Below, one piece after another: positions 1 to 8,598 of a stretch of DNA of 64,000 bases. The stretch lies in assembly GCF_004770045.1 (NCBI RefSeq), contig NZ_RQFO01000004.1:1109501-1173500 (forward strand). Direction: 5' to 3'. The DNA comes from Leptospira montravelensis. Lineage in GTDB: Bacteria; Spirochaetota; Leptospiria; Leptospirales; Leptospiraceae. Every line of letters begins with the position of its first letter. Within the stretch, counting starts at the first letter, position 1. The notes under the pieces were generated by a model. That model was not told the DNA's origin, searched no databases, and saw only the letters and a program-made list of their open reading frames with translations. Made by a program: the position numbers and the translations under genes.

Positions 1-1
1 G

Positions 2-361
2 TTCAAAAAAAGTCGGGATAGTGAAGATTATACCATTACGGTTTTAAAAAATGGACCCAGCTTTTACAAACCACCTCGCATGGAACATTATGGAAAGATG
101 GAATCCAAAGAAAGTTTTGAGTCCTATGAAATTATTGGTCACCCTGCCGAATTTCGGATCTCGGACAAAATCGCAAAAGAACGAATGGTGAATTTTATCG
201 AAATCTCTCTTACCTCTTCCTTTTATTTCAACAGGTCAGGAAAAGAGAGAATGAAGTTTACCTTTGCCGTGGGAAAAATCCAACCGGGGATCAACAGAAA
301 AGTTAGGTTCCGGGGAGATGTTTATGGATTTGGAAAAGAGGAAGGAGCAGAAGAAGACTAA
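2..361 (+). CDS. hypothetical protein, C-terminal part (5' end outside window)
   Basis: The reading frame is open from base 2 and ends at TAA 359-361, giving at least 119 residues. An ATG at 80 lies in frame, but the codons before it read as ordinary protein, so the gene most likely starts upstream of the window. The visible part is charged and ends in an acidic Lys/Glu/Asp tail. It has no membrane segment and I recognise no domain. It is convergent with thrB, with only 2 bases between the stops. Function unknown. Confidence 0.6.
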   Translation, partial: FKKSRDSEDYTITVLKNGPSFYKPPRMEHYGKMESKESFESYEIIGHPAEFRISDKIAKERMVNFIEISLTSSFYFNRSGKERMKFTFAVGKIQPGINRKVRFRGDVYGFGKEEGAEED

Positions 362-363
362 TT

Positions 364-1317
364 CTATTTGAATTGGATCCGAACTCCGAGTCCATCAGGT
401 TTCACTCGTTTAAATGAATAGGTAATTTTAGCCTCTTTCATCACTTCCGATATTTTTTCTTCTAAGTCGGATTGTTTACTTTTGACCGACTTTCTTTCTA
501 AAAATACAAGTAAACTTGGTCCAGACCCAGACAAACAATAACCAATCCCTGCTTGTGTTAAGGTTTCAGCCAAAGGAAACAAAGGAGAGGATTTAGGAAT
601 CCGGTAAGGAGTGTGCATCTTATCTTCTAAACCAACAAGCAGATCACTATACTTACGTTTATCTAAAAAATGCATCCACGCGCCAATACGAGATAAATTA
701 AAAATCACATCGGCAGTGGCATAGGTTTTAGGAAGTGATTTCCTAGATTCTTCCGTAGAAACATGAAACTCTGGTGTTAAAACAAAAATAGCAACCGAGG
801 ATGGAAACTTTTTACGAAAATACCTTAGCTTTTCACCAAACGTAGAATAGGCGAAGACAAACCCACCCAAATACGCAGGTAAAGTATTATCGGGATGACC
901 TTCAAATTCTGCCAGATACTGAGTAAAGTCAGGTTCCGAAGGCACAGACTTTGGCTCCAATCGTTTATGGACTTCTCTTGCTAAAGATAATCCAGCAACA
1001 ATCGCAGAAGCACTAGATCCCAACCCACCTTTTAAAGGTAACGATAGGCTCATTTTACAATGATAAGGTGGAGGTGTAACACTCGGAAAAAATTTGTTAA
1101 AATAAGAAAGGTAAGACTGATATACTAAATCTTCTTTTTTTGTAAAAGGCAATGGTTTACCATTTTTTAATTCTGTTTTGGGTTCCGTAATTTCTTTTGA
1201 AAAAGTAAATTCAAATTCATTACGAAGATCGAGGGCAAGACCCATAAGGTCAAAACCAGGGCCCAAGTTGGCTGAGGTTCCTGGCACTTGAATCAAAATC
1301 TTAGGAAGTCGAATCAT
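364..1317 (-). CDS. thrB: homoserine kinase
   Basis: Phosphorylates L-homoserine with ATP to O-phosphohomoserine, the step before threonine synthase; cytosolic. The 317 residues fit the family length. The N-terminus has the homoserine-kinase signature VPGTSANLGPGFDLMGLAL (residues 11-29). The GHMP-kinase ATP loop PLKGGLGSSASAIVAG lies at 94-109. A late glycine-rich segment (CLSGSGPSLLVF) matches the third GHMP motif. The start is ATG at 1317. It lies 34 bases downstream of the oxidoreductase gene on the same strand and is probably cotranscribed with it, although the two share no obvious pathway. Identification is secure at family level; mevalonate-type GHMP kinases are less likely because of the N-terminal motif. 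Confidence 0.9.
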   Translation of the reverse strand: MIRLPKILIQVPGTSANLGPGFDLMGLALDLRNEFEFTFSKEITEPKTELKNGKPLPFTKKEDLVYQSYLSYFNKFFPSVTPPPYHCKMSLSLPLKGGLGSSASAIVAGLSLAREVHKRLEPKSVPSEPDFTQYLAEFEGHPDNTLPAYLGGFVFAYSTFGEKLRYFRKKFPSSVAIFVLTPEFHVSTEESRKSLPKTYATADVIFNLSRIGAWMHFLDKRKYSDLLVGLEDKMHTPYRIPKSSPLFPLAETLTQAGIGYCLSGSGPSLLVFLERKSVKSKQSDLEEKISEVMKEAKITYSFKRVKPDGLGVRIQFK

Positions 1318-1351
1318 CGTTTCGCCCAGGCTCTAAGACCTGTTTGCAAAA

Positions 1352-2872
1352 TCAACCTCTCTTTCTTTCTATGAATTGTTCTACCGAATGAAGGCCGCCA
1401 AGAACAACCGCCGGAATTCCCTGTCCAGGATAAACAGTGTCGCCTGTAAGAAGTAAGTTCGGATCTTCCGAACGGTTACTCAACATTTGAAAAGGATTGG
1501 AAAAATAAGATCCCGGAATCCCACCCACTCTCCCGAATTTCCTTCCTGTCCAAGTTTTCCATGTAACAGGTGTTGCAGAATGTTGGAATAAAATCATTTC
1601 TCTATGAAACCAAGAAAAAAATTCCTCTAAGGTTTGAATGAGAATCGATTCGATGGTTTTCTTTTTTTCTTGGTAAATATCATCACGAACCCAGGATTCA
1701 GGATTTTCTATATGAGTGGAAATTGAAAGGATACGAATTCCATCAGGGGAACGAATGGAATCTTCATGATGGGAAAGCGAAAGAAATACAGAGTTCCCCC
1801 CGCCATAAGGTAAACTCTTCTTCAAATGGATTTGGTGATGGAGGCATTCAGTTCTAGTCCATGCTTCGGCCGGATTGGTTTGGATGGCAATCCCCATTGT
1901 AAATGCACCCCAAATTCCTTTTTCAAATTTTTTAGTTTTCCCCTTTAGTTTTGGTAAGGTTTCCGTGATCTCCATTAGATTCCAAATAGGAAGATTCGAA
2001 ACTACTAAAGGAGTTTGAAATAAAAAATTCTCTCTATGTTTGGTGCGAATCTCCCAATCCATTTTCTGGTTTTCATTTTTGGAGGGGATTTTTTTTAGAA
2101 GGGTGACTTCTTGTTTATAGAGAATTTTTCCACCCTTAGATTCGATTTTTTCTATGATGGTTTCTGCTAAGGAAACCATTCCTCCTTTTACAACATAGTT
2201 TTGCAATTGAGGATAAGTAAGACAAGCGGAGGTTAGGACTAAAGGTAGTTCTAAGGATGTAGTTTGGCTTGTGATTAAAAGTTGTTCTTCTAAAAATCGA
2301 ATCCATTCTTTGTTCTTAGTAAGTCCCAAACATTTTAAAACGAATCGTAAAGATACAAAAGAAAAAAATAAAACGAGTAAGTCACTTAGCCGAAAGGAAC
2401 GAAGCGATTTCCAAACATCGGAAACACTTGTAAATGGAAAAAATTGATACCTAGTCGATACACTCCAAAGAGAATCGGAAACAGAACCAATGAGTTTCCA
2501 AAATACTTCCATACGCAAGCCACCACCAAATGCACGCTTTGCTTCCAAAATCCAAGCCTTAGGATCTTGGTAACGTTCAATAGTTTGATTTCCCAAATGA
2601 ACTACCATAGAACGTTCTAATGGAATCAGAGGAAATTGAATTTGAAATTCTCGGATAAGTTTATCTAAAGGTAGGCCCGGCTCAAATCCCACAAGTGTGG
2701 TTGCGCCCGATTCAAAAACAAATCCATTCTTTTGAAAACTTGAAGCACAACCACCAGGAGCCGTGCCTTTTTCTAAAACTAATACACGCCTTCCTTTTTC
2801 GGAAAGTGACAAAGCTGCACTTAGTCCCCCAAGTCCAGAACCAATGACCACTACATCCCAATATGTATCCAT
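1352..2872 (-). CDS. NAD(P)/FAD-dependent oxidoreductase, phytoene desaturase / CrtISO-like
   Basis: A 506-residue flavoprotein. The N-terminal Rossmann dinucleotide motif is VVVIGSGLGGLSAALSLSEK (residues 8-27), followed by the acidic residue that binds the ribose (VLVLEKG) and by PGGCASSF, typical of the CrtI/CrtISO/RetSat group (COG1233). The C-terminus has the second FAD-contacting segment (LLLTGDTVYPGQGIPAVVLGG). Family members desaturate or isomerise carotenoids or reduce retinoids; the actual substrate cannot be read here because no carotenoid gene lies nearby. Central residues around 160-180 include a hydrophobic stretch that may associate with membrane. It sits between an acyl-CoA dehydrogenase and thrB on the same strand, with gaps of 53 and 34 bases, so one transcript is likely. 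Confidence 0.78.
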   Translation of the reverse strand: MDTYWDVVVIGSGLGGLSAALSLSEKGRRVLVLEKGTAPGGCASSFQKNGFVFESGATTLVGFEPGLPLDKLIREFQIQFPLIPLERSMVVHLGNQTIERYQDPKAWILEAKRAFGGGLRMEVFWKLIGSVSDSLWSVSTRYQFFPFTSVSDVWKSLRSFRLSDLLVLFFSFVSLRFVLKCLGLTKNKEWIRFLEEQLLITSQTTSLELPLVLTSACLTYPQLQNYVVKGGMVSLAETIIEKIESKGGKILYKQEVTLLKKIPSKNENQKMDWEIRTKHRENFLFQTPLVVSNLPIWNLMEITETLPKLKGKTKKFEKGIWGAFTMGIAIQTNPAEAWTRTECLHHQIHLKKSLPYGGGNSVFLSLSHHEDSIRSPDGIRILSISTHIENPESWVRDDIYQEKKKTIESILIQTLEEFFSWFHREMILFQHSATPVTWKTWTGRKFGRVGGIPGSYFSNPFQMLSNRSEDPNLLLTGDTVYPGQGIPAVVLGGLHSVEQFIERKRG

Positions 2873-2925
2873 CTTCTTGTAGACCGTTCTAAGCCAAAAG
2901 ATGGATACAAATTAAAACGATTGGT

Positions 2926-4110
2926 TCATTCAGACCAAAGTTTTTTTAGATCGCTTGCAATGTTTTTTTGCATAGCTTCGTTGGTTCCGCCACCAATGCT
3001 AAGTAAAATGGCATCACGGTGTAAACGTTCTACTGGATATTCACGGCAATATCCGTATCCACCTAATACTTGTATAGCGTTACGTGAAACACGTTCTGCC
3101 ATTTGAGTGGCAACCAGTTTTGCGGAAGCCGCGCCAAGTGAATTACGAACATCGGGACCAAGTTCACTTGCCACATGATACACAAGAGCTCGTGCTGCTT
3201 GGTAATCCGCATAGGATTCGGCGACCATTCTTTGGATCTGTCCAAATTCCAAAAGTTTTTTACCAAATGCTTCTCTGTGTCGAACAGTATAATCACACAT
3301 GATATCAATACAACGACGAGCGATTCCAAGAGATTGAGCCGCAAGTGTCACTCGTTCAATTTCTAAATTCCTCATCATATGGGTCACAGCCCCGTTTTCC
3401 ACACCAAGTAAATTTTCTTCAGGAACTTCCATATCCTCAAAGACTAGTTGTGTTGTAGGTGAGGAACGCATTCCCATCTTCTCTTCTTTTTTTCCTACCG
3501 AAAAACCTTTGTAAGACGACTCAATTACAAAGGAGGTCATTTTTTTACCTGTTTTTTCTAACTTGGTATACAATACAAAAACCTGGCCAATGGATCCGTT
3601 CGTAATGTATTGTTTGACTCCATTAATAATATAACGATCACCTTTTTTAACCGCATGTGTGGTCATCCCAAGAACATCAGTTCCGGCACCGGGTTCTGTC
3701 ATTCCCATACCACCAATCCATTCACCGGTGATGACCTTACTCAAATAACGACTTCTTTGAGAAGGGTTAGAACTATAGTAAAAATTATTCACAAAAAGAA
3801 CTTCATGAGCCAAATAGGACAAAGTAAATCCTGGATCAAACCTAGACATCTCTTCATGGATGATGACAGAAGCAAGTGGATCAAGTCCATGTCCACCATC
3901 CGCTTCCGGGACCGTGATACCAAATATTCCCAGTTCCGAACCAAGACGTTTGAATAACAAAGTATTGAATGTTTCTTTTTCATCGTTTTCCTTTGCTTGT
4001 TCGTCCATTTCACGTTCTGCAAAGGAAGCCACAGACTCTCGTAGTGCGAGGTGGTCTTCTGTAGGATTAAATAAATCGAGAGATGATTTTTTTGTCGAAA
4101 GCGTACTCAT
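2926..4110 (-). CDS. acyl-CoA dehydrogenase (isovaleryl-CoA/long-chain type active site)
   Basis: FAD enzyme that introduces the alpha,beta double bond in acyl-CoA and passes electrons to ETF (etfBA lie at 8.6 kb). The 394 residues match the family. Visible signatures are GMGMTEPGAGTD (residues 134-145), YITNGSIGQVFV (169-180) and QVLGGYGYCREYPVERLHRD near the C-terminus. The position that carries the catalytic Glu in medium-chain enzymes is Gly here (SIGGGTNE). Glu252 in LEIERVTLAAQ aligns with the helix-G catalytic Glu of isovaleryl-CoA and long-chain dehydrogenases, so activity is probably retained. The substrate is not determinable; branched-chain acyl-CoA is a reasonable guess from the active-site type. 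It is the first gene of the minus-strand run that continues to thrB. Confidence 0.88.
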   Translation of the reverse strand: MSTLSTKKSSLDLFNPTEDHLALRESVASFAEREMDEQAKENDEKETFNTLLFKRLGSELGIFGITVPEADGGHGLDPLASVIIHEEMSRFDPGFTLSYLAHEVLFVNNFYYSSNPSQRSRYLSKVITGEWIGGMGMTEPGAGTDVLGMTTHAVKKGDRYIINGVKQYITNGSIGQVFVLYTKLEKTGKKMTSFVIESSYKGFSVGKKEEKMGMRSSPTTQLVFEDMEVPEENLLGVENGAVTHMMRNLEIERVTLAAQSLGIARRCIDIMCDYTVRHREAFGKKLLEFGQIQRMVAESYADYQAARALVYHVASELGPDVRNSLGAASAKLVATQMAERVSRNAIQVLGGYGYCREYPVERLHRDAILLSIGGGTNEAMQKNIASDLKKLWSE

Positions 4111-4484
4111 GGAGATAATTTTTTCGGACTTTTCCTAAACTTGTAAACGAAAAAACAAAGTGAAAAATGCCTAAGTAAGATTGAATTCGCTACAAAAACG
4201 AACAAATTTAATGGAATCAAATTAAATGATCAATGGACTAATTCAAAAACCACTAACAGAAGTTAATTTTTCTTAGTAGCATTGACACAACTGATGTTAA
4301 GATAAAACAAATTCATCAACAGCTAATAGAATCACTACCAAGAACTAGTAATTATCCTAAGAGGAAATTCCTATAAATCAAAAAGTCATACGAAAAACCA
4401 AGGAATGATTTACTTTTTATCGATTCATTGGAAACTTCACCATAACATCAGGGAATAACTTTCGTCTTATAAACCAAAATTAAC
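4111..4484. other. intergenic region between divergent genes (374 bp)
   Basis: AT-rich spacer between the divergent acyl-CoA dehydrogenase and HD-GYP-like genes, expected to hold both promoters. On the plus strand a TTGACA hexamer at 4282-4287 is followed 15 bases later by TAAAAC, a weak sigma-70-like pair. No convincing reading frame, RNA gene or repeat is visible. Confidence 0.35.
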
Positions 4485-5957
4485 ATGAGCACTAACGATA
4501 CAAACATAGTACCTAGAGAAAAGCTCGCCAAATTTGAGTTAACTGAAGAGTCTTTAAATAGTTTCCGCAAAAACAACAACATTCCTCTCGATCTTTACAA
4601 CAAAGATGGACAAATTCTAATTCACAAAAAAAGAAACCCAAGCGAAGCTGACTTCGGAAAACTCCTAAAGTTTGAAATGCAAGGGGTCTATTTTCTCATC
4701 TCTGAGCTAAAAAAAACAAAACAAAATCCTAATGGCGCCCCTTTTTTAGAGCCAGGTCGAACTACCAAATTATTTGACCAAGAAAAAACTTCAAGGTTTG
4801 CCAAACAATCCCAAGCTCTCATCGAAGATTTACGAAAAACTTCCTTTTCTTCAGAACAAGCCGTATTTGTACAAAACTCGGTCAATGAACTTCTCACCGA
4901 CTTTACCAGTAATCCCGACTACGAACTGGGAATTTTTAATATTTTAGAAATTCTTGGTGTTGCTGGAGTTTCTGTTGAATCCGAACTCATGACCAAACGA
5001 ACTGTGGTGGCAATGGGAATGAAAGTTCGTACAAAAAAAATTGTAAACGAAGGTAAAGAAGAATCCAATAAAAAAGACCATTTAAGTCTTATGATGGCAA
5101 GTTATTTAGCGGATGTAGGATATTCAAGACTCGACATTAAAAACAATCCTAAACTTACAAAAGAGGAATATGCGGTTGTCCAACAACACCCTATCATCAG
5201 CTATTTGATGACACTGCCTGCCCCAGAAATTGATTCTCACGTTCGCACATTAATTTTGAATCATCATAGACCTTATCGTGGCAATGGAGTGAATAATAAC
5301 TTTCCGGATCCCAGATCTCTTTTCACCAAACTCATGTCAGTCCGTGACAAATATAGTAAAGAAGTAGGAAAGGAAAGAATCACACAAGACATCGAACTCC
5401 AACTCCATTTACAAGAAAACAATGTAACCTCTGCTAGTTTCGAAGAAGACATTGCCATCCTTTCCCTTGCCAGCGAATATGCTTCCCTCACCTCGAACCA
5501 ACCTTGGAGACCGGCTTTCAAATCTTCTACTGCTCTAAAGATGATTCTTAACGATTCGTTTTTCTCTTATAGCAATAAAAACATCAGACATCTTTTGGAC
5601 TACGTAGGAAGTTCTCTCACAAATAACGAAAACATTGTGAACTTTGGTGACTTTGTCATTACAGCTTCTGTGGATTCGGAAAAACGTGCACACTTTGATA
5701 TTTGTATTGTATTGGATGTGGGTCGTTACCAAACCAGACCCAAACTCCAAAGGATTTGTAGTATCAATCCAGTGTTTCAAAAAGGAAACAAATTCAAAAT
5801 TGCAGATTTTGATTTACAGAGCATTAAAATTGACCGTAGAAAAGCCATTATGGATTTGGCCTTACAAGCAGGAACATCTCGCGTCATTTATATCATTGAT
5901 CCAGAACTTAATCCAGCCCTTCACGAAGCAGTTTATAAAATCAATATGGCCTCCTAA
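4485..5957 (+). CDS. degenerate HD-GYP domain protein
   Basis: A soluble protein of 490 residues. Residues about 160-300 follow the HD-GYP fold of c-di-GMP phosphodiesterases, but key metal ligands are missing. The first His is not present, the paired His-Asp is Ala209-Asp210 (in ASYLADVGYSRLD), and the GYP loop reads RGNGVN. His235 (in QQHP) and His260-His261 (NHHRPYRG) remain. Hydrolysis of c-di-GMP is therefore doubtful; a receptor or scaffold role is an inference. The N-terminal 150 residues resemble no domain I can name, and the C-terminal part (from about 380) is a separate region ending in HEAVYKINMAS. ATG start at 4485. It meets the adenylate cyclase gene tail to tail with a 4-base overlap (5954-5957). 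Confidence 0.65.
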   Translation: MSTNDTNIVPREKLAKFELTEESLNSFRKNNNIPLDLYNKDGQILIHKKRNPSEADFGKLLKFEMQGVYFLISELKKTKQNPNGAPFLEPGRTTKLFDQEKTSRFAKQSQALIEDLRKTSFSSEQAVFVQNSVNELLTDFTSNPDYELGIFNILEILGVAGVSVESELMTKRTVVAMGMKVRTKKIVNEGKEESNKKDHLSLMMASYLADVGYSRLDIKNNPKLTKEEYAVVQQHPIISYLMTLPAPEIDSHVRTLILNHHRPYRGNGVNNNFPDPRSLFTKLMSVRDKYSKEVGKERITQDIELQLHLQENNVTSASFEEDIAILSLASEYASLTSNQPWRPAFKSSTALKMILNDSFFSYSNKNIRHLLDYVGSSLTNNENIVNFGDFVITASVDSEKRAHFDICIVLDVGRYQTRPKLQRICSINPVFQKGNKFKIADFDLQSIKIDRRKAIMDLALQAGTSRVIYIIDPELNPALHEAVYKINMAS

Positions 5958-7303
5958 GGCCTGCTTGGTGCATACAAATGAATTTTTTGTTCTCTGCCTG
6001 AAAGAGTCACATCCGCTTTTTTATCCCATCCGATTGGAGAACTTATCTCCAACCAAACTGCTTCTGAAATTAAAAAAGTTACTCCTAAGTCTTTACAGGC
6101 AGACTCAATGCGAGAGGCAGTATTCACGGTATCTCCAATCACAGTGTATTCCATTCTTTCTTCAGATCCGATGCTTCCACAAAAAACTTCGCCAGTATGA
6201 ATTCCGATTCCAATTTTAATTTCAGATTCCCCGTTTTTTTTTCGTTCCAAATTCCAATGATTTAATTCATCTAACATAGACTTGGCGGCAAGGACCGCAT
6301 TTTTTGAATCTTCTCCTGGATTCTCTGATGGTGAAGGAGTTCCAAAAGTTGCCATCACCGCATCTCCAATAAATTTATCCAAACTGCCACCATATTGGAA
6401 GATAGCCCTTACCATGCGGCGACGAAATTCAGTTAAAAAAATGGAAAGGGATTCCGGGTCCATTGGTTCTGAAAACTGAGTGAATCCGCGAATGTCGCTA
6501 AAGAGAACTGTTACTTTTTGTCGTTTTCCTTTTCGAATCACTTCTGGTTCCGATACAATTTCAGAAACTAAGTCAGGCGAAAAATATCGAGATAAAGTTG
6601 TTTTTTGTGATTCAGCAGCGGCAAACTTTAATAACATCCTAAGGCTACGAAAAATGGCATAAGAAATCGCAAACACTAAAACCAAATAAACAGTCGGTTT
6701 TGTTACCATTGCATCTGATAAAATGATATGGTCACCCAGAACATACTGGTGCCAATCGAAACTACTTACGGAATTTTTATCGAGTAATGCATAAAAAAGA
6801 AATCCATAATAACTAAATAAAAAACAAACAAAGGAAAAATTAACGAGTGAAAACCGGTATTGGAATAAACTCAAAGACAAAGGCAAAAGATAAAATACAA
6901 CCAAAGGAGTTTTCACAAGGAAATTCGGGTTACCATCACCTTTCAAAATATACCAATTAAAAATGGTAACAGTCACAAGTAGGTTATCGATAAACAAACT
7001 AATATAATCATACTTTGTTTTCCAATGTCCACGACTCTTTTTAAGAATTTGAGAATGAACGAATGTATTGATAAAATATAATGTAATGGCTACATAGTTA
7101 ACCAAATATCCATATACAGAATCAGTATTACTGAGATTGGCTACTGCACTGGCAACAAGAGCAAGTCCAATCACATACCGAAACCGAACTGCAAATAAAG
7201 CACCCATTTGTTCTTCTTCTGAGAGAAGTTCCGACATATATTTGGGGAACTGGTCTCGAATGCAGTAAATGGCACGAACGGCTTTGACGAGGGAGTGGAA
7301 CAT
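5954..7303 (-). CDS. class III adenylate cyclase, membrane-anchored
   Basis: Makes a cyclic nucleotide, most likely cAMP. Numbered from an upstream TTG at 7339, about six membrane segments cover residues 50-235, then a short linker (KFAAAESQKTTLSRYFSPDLV) leads into the catalytic domain. Metal ligands are Asp282 (FSDIRGFT) and Asp326 (IGDAVMATFG). Base-selecting Lys322 and Asp403 are the adenine-type pair, and the transition-state pair Asn406/Arg410 is intact (GDTVNTASR). The domain therefore looks active and cAMP-specific. I place the start at ATG 7303 because a GGA lies about 10 bases upstream; the frame also extends to TTG 7339, which would overlap less-supported sequence of the divergent gene. 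It is convergent with the HD-GYP-like gene. Confidence 0.87.
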   Translation of the reverse strand: MFHSLVKAVRAIYCIRDQFPKYMSELLSEEEQMGALFAVRFRYVIGLALVASAVANLSNTDSVYGYLVNYVAITLYFINTFVHSQILKKSRGHWKTKYDYISLFIDNLLVTVTIFNWYILKGDGNPNFLVKTPLVVFYLLPLSLSLFQYRFSLVNFSFVCFLFSYYGFLFYALLDKNSVSSFDWHQYVLGDHIILSDAMVTKPTVYLVLVFAISYAIFRSLRMLLKFAAAESQKTTLSRYFSPDLVSEIVSEPEVIRKGKRQKVTVLFSDIRGFTQFSEPMDPESLSIFLTEFRRRMVRAIFQYGGSLDKFIGDAVMATFGTPSPSENPGEDSKNAVLAAKSMLDELNHWNLERKKNGESEIKIGIGIHTGEVFCGSIGSEERMEYTVIGDTVNTASRIESACKDLGVTFLISEAVWLEISSPIGWDKKADVTLSGREQKIHLYAPSRP

Positions 7304-7384
7304 AGGCAGACATTCCATCACCGAAAGTTTTACTGGCAAGGGAATTTTCTCTTTGCCAAATCAGAATCCATTCGTTATTTAAGA

Positions 7385-8215
7385 ATGATGTTCCAAAACG
7401 GGTTCTTGAATCCCATCGGAAAACTAATATCCTTTTTAGCTTTGGATGTATTCATTTCTCTCATTGCCAATCTCTCTTTTTTTTCCTTTTATTTTAAAGA
7501 AACCATCCGCCCCACACTATTTCTGTTTTACCTAAGTTCTGTTTGGGCTTTATATCTGGCCGACCATTTATGGGATGCATTGCGGGAAAAAGAACCTCTT
7601 TCAGAAAGAAGTATATTTTACAACAATCATAGTTTTATGATTGTTAGTTTTTTAATTGTATCTTTGGTTTTCTCTCTGTTCTTAGGAATCACCGCAGAAT
7701 TTAGTTTCATAGAAAATCAATTTCTAGTTTTTTTATCTTTTCTCTTTTTTTTAGTATTAATTGTAACTAAACTCTCGCCTATCCCCAAAGAAATTTTGGT
7801 TTCCGGATATTATACCTACGGAATCGTTCTCCCCTTCTCTTCGTTTGGTGAAAAAGGTTTAATGGTTTTGATATTTTTTCTCCATGTTTTTGCCAATGTC
7901 CTTCTCACCTACAATATAGACCGAGAGTTTGACAAGTCCCAAAAAACATTTACCCTCAGCCAATGGATCCAACCCCAAAAGCTAAAGTACTTTGTGTTTG
8001 GTCTTCTAGGAACGGGGTTTAGTATTCTACTTTGGATGGCGATTTTCCAAAATCTCCCCGGAGAATATCTTTTGGGAATGGGTCTTTCCTTTCTTTGGTT
8101 GGTTGTTTGTCAGTTTAGGGAAACTGAGAATTTTACTTTAAAGACCCTTTGTGAACTTTCATACATTCCAATGTTTGTTCCCCAAATCTTTTTTTTCTTC
8201 TCCCTACTTCTGTAA
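7385..8215 (+). CDS. polytopic membrane protein, UbiA-prenyltransferase-like in outline
   Basis: Integral membrane protein of about 276 residues with 8-9 hydrophobic segments. Between the second and third segments lies an Asp-rich loop (LADHLWDALREKEP), and after the fifth a second one (YNIDREFDKSQKTFTL). Two such acidic cytoplasmic loops are the arrangement of UbiA-type prenyltransferases, but the classic NDxxDxxxD is not present, so I do not assign that function. The frame extends upstream to 7295, inside the divergent cyclase gene. ATG 7385 (or 7388) avoids the overlap and gives a normal membrane N-terminus. The next gene begins 16 bases after the stop and also encodes a membrane protein. 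Confidence 0.6.
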   Translation: MMFQNGFLNPIGKLISFLALDVFISLIANLSFFSFYFKETIRPTLFLFYLSSVWALYLADHLWDALREKEPLSERSIFYNNHSFMIVSFLIVSLVFSLFLGITAEFSFIENQFLVFLSFLFFLVLIVTKLSPIPKEILVSGYYTYGIVLPFSSFGEKGLMVLIFFLHVFANVLLTYNIDREFDKSQKTFTLSQWIQPQKLKYFVFGLLGTGFSILLWMAIFQNLPGEYLLGMGLSFLWLVVCQFRETENFTLKTLCELSYIPMFVPQIFFFFSLLL

Positions 8216-8231
8216 ATATTAGGTTGGGTTT

Positions 8232-8531
8232 ATGTGGTTACTCATCGTACATGCGCTCGTATTTTTCCTCTTCGTTCTAGTTTATGCCTTTCGGTTCCGG
8301 AAATTGGTGCCAAATCCAGAGAAAAATATCCTAGTGCAAATCCAAGAGGCCACAAAGGACTGGAATTCCACTCCGCATTTGGTCCTTCTCATTAGTTTTC
8401 TCCTCTTCCTCCTTTTTCCACTCACCTTGGGTTTTTCCTTCTTTCTCCGCACCGATGCCAACGTCCTGGTTGTCATTGTTTGGATCATTTGGGCCTACAA
8501 TTGGAGCAAATACAGCTTCTTTAGAGAATAA
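8232..8531 (+). CDS. small membrane protein, function unknown
   Basis: 99 residues with three hydrophobic segments (about 2-20, 50-70 and 78-93), the middle loop being polar (KLVPNPEKNILVQIQEATKD). It starts with ATG at 8232, 16 bases after the preceding membrane-protein gene, so the two are probably cotranscribed and may act together. No recognisable family. Confidence 0.6.
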   Translation: MWLLIVHALVFFLFVLVYAFRFRKLVPNPEKNILVQIQEATKDWNSTPHLVLLISFLLFLLFPLTLGFSFFLRTDANVLVVIVWIIWAYNWSKYSFFRE

Positions 8532-8554
8532 ATTACTTCCCTTATGACTTCCCT

Positions 8555-8590
8555 CCCGTTTTCTGGTCTAAGGTAATCCACGAAAACGGG
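8555..8590 (+). promoter_or_regulatory. inverted repeat just upstream of etfB
   Basis: CCCGTTTTC (8555-8563) and GAAAACGGG (8582-8590) are perfect 9-base complements around an 18-base loop, inside which TGG and CCA can add three more pairs. No T-run follows, so it is not an intrinsic terminator. The only well-spaced purine-rich run before the etfB ATG (8599) is GGGG 8588-8591, most of which lies in the 3' arm, because AAGGA 8594-8598 abuts the start. The element could be an operator or an mRNA hairpin masking the ribosome site. Confidence 0.45.
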
Positions 8591-8598
8591 GTTAAGGA

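Noticed and set aside
3610..3957. 115-codon plus-strand frame inside the acyl-CoA dehydrogenase gene
   Set aside because: Lies antisense to a clear conserved gene and resembles nothing.
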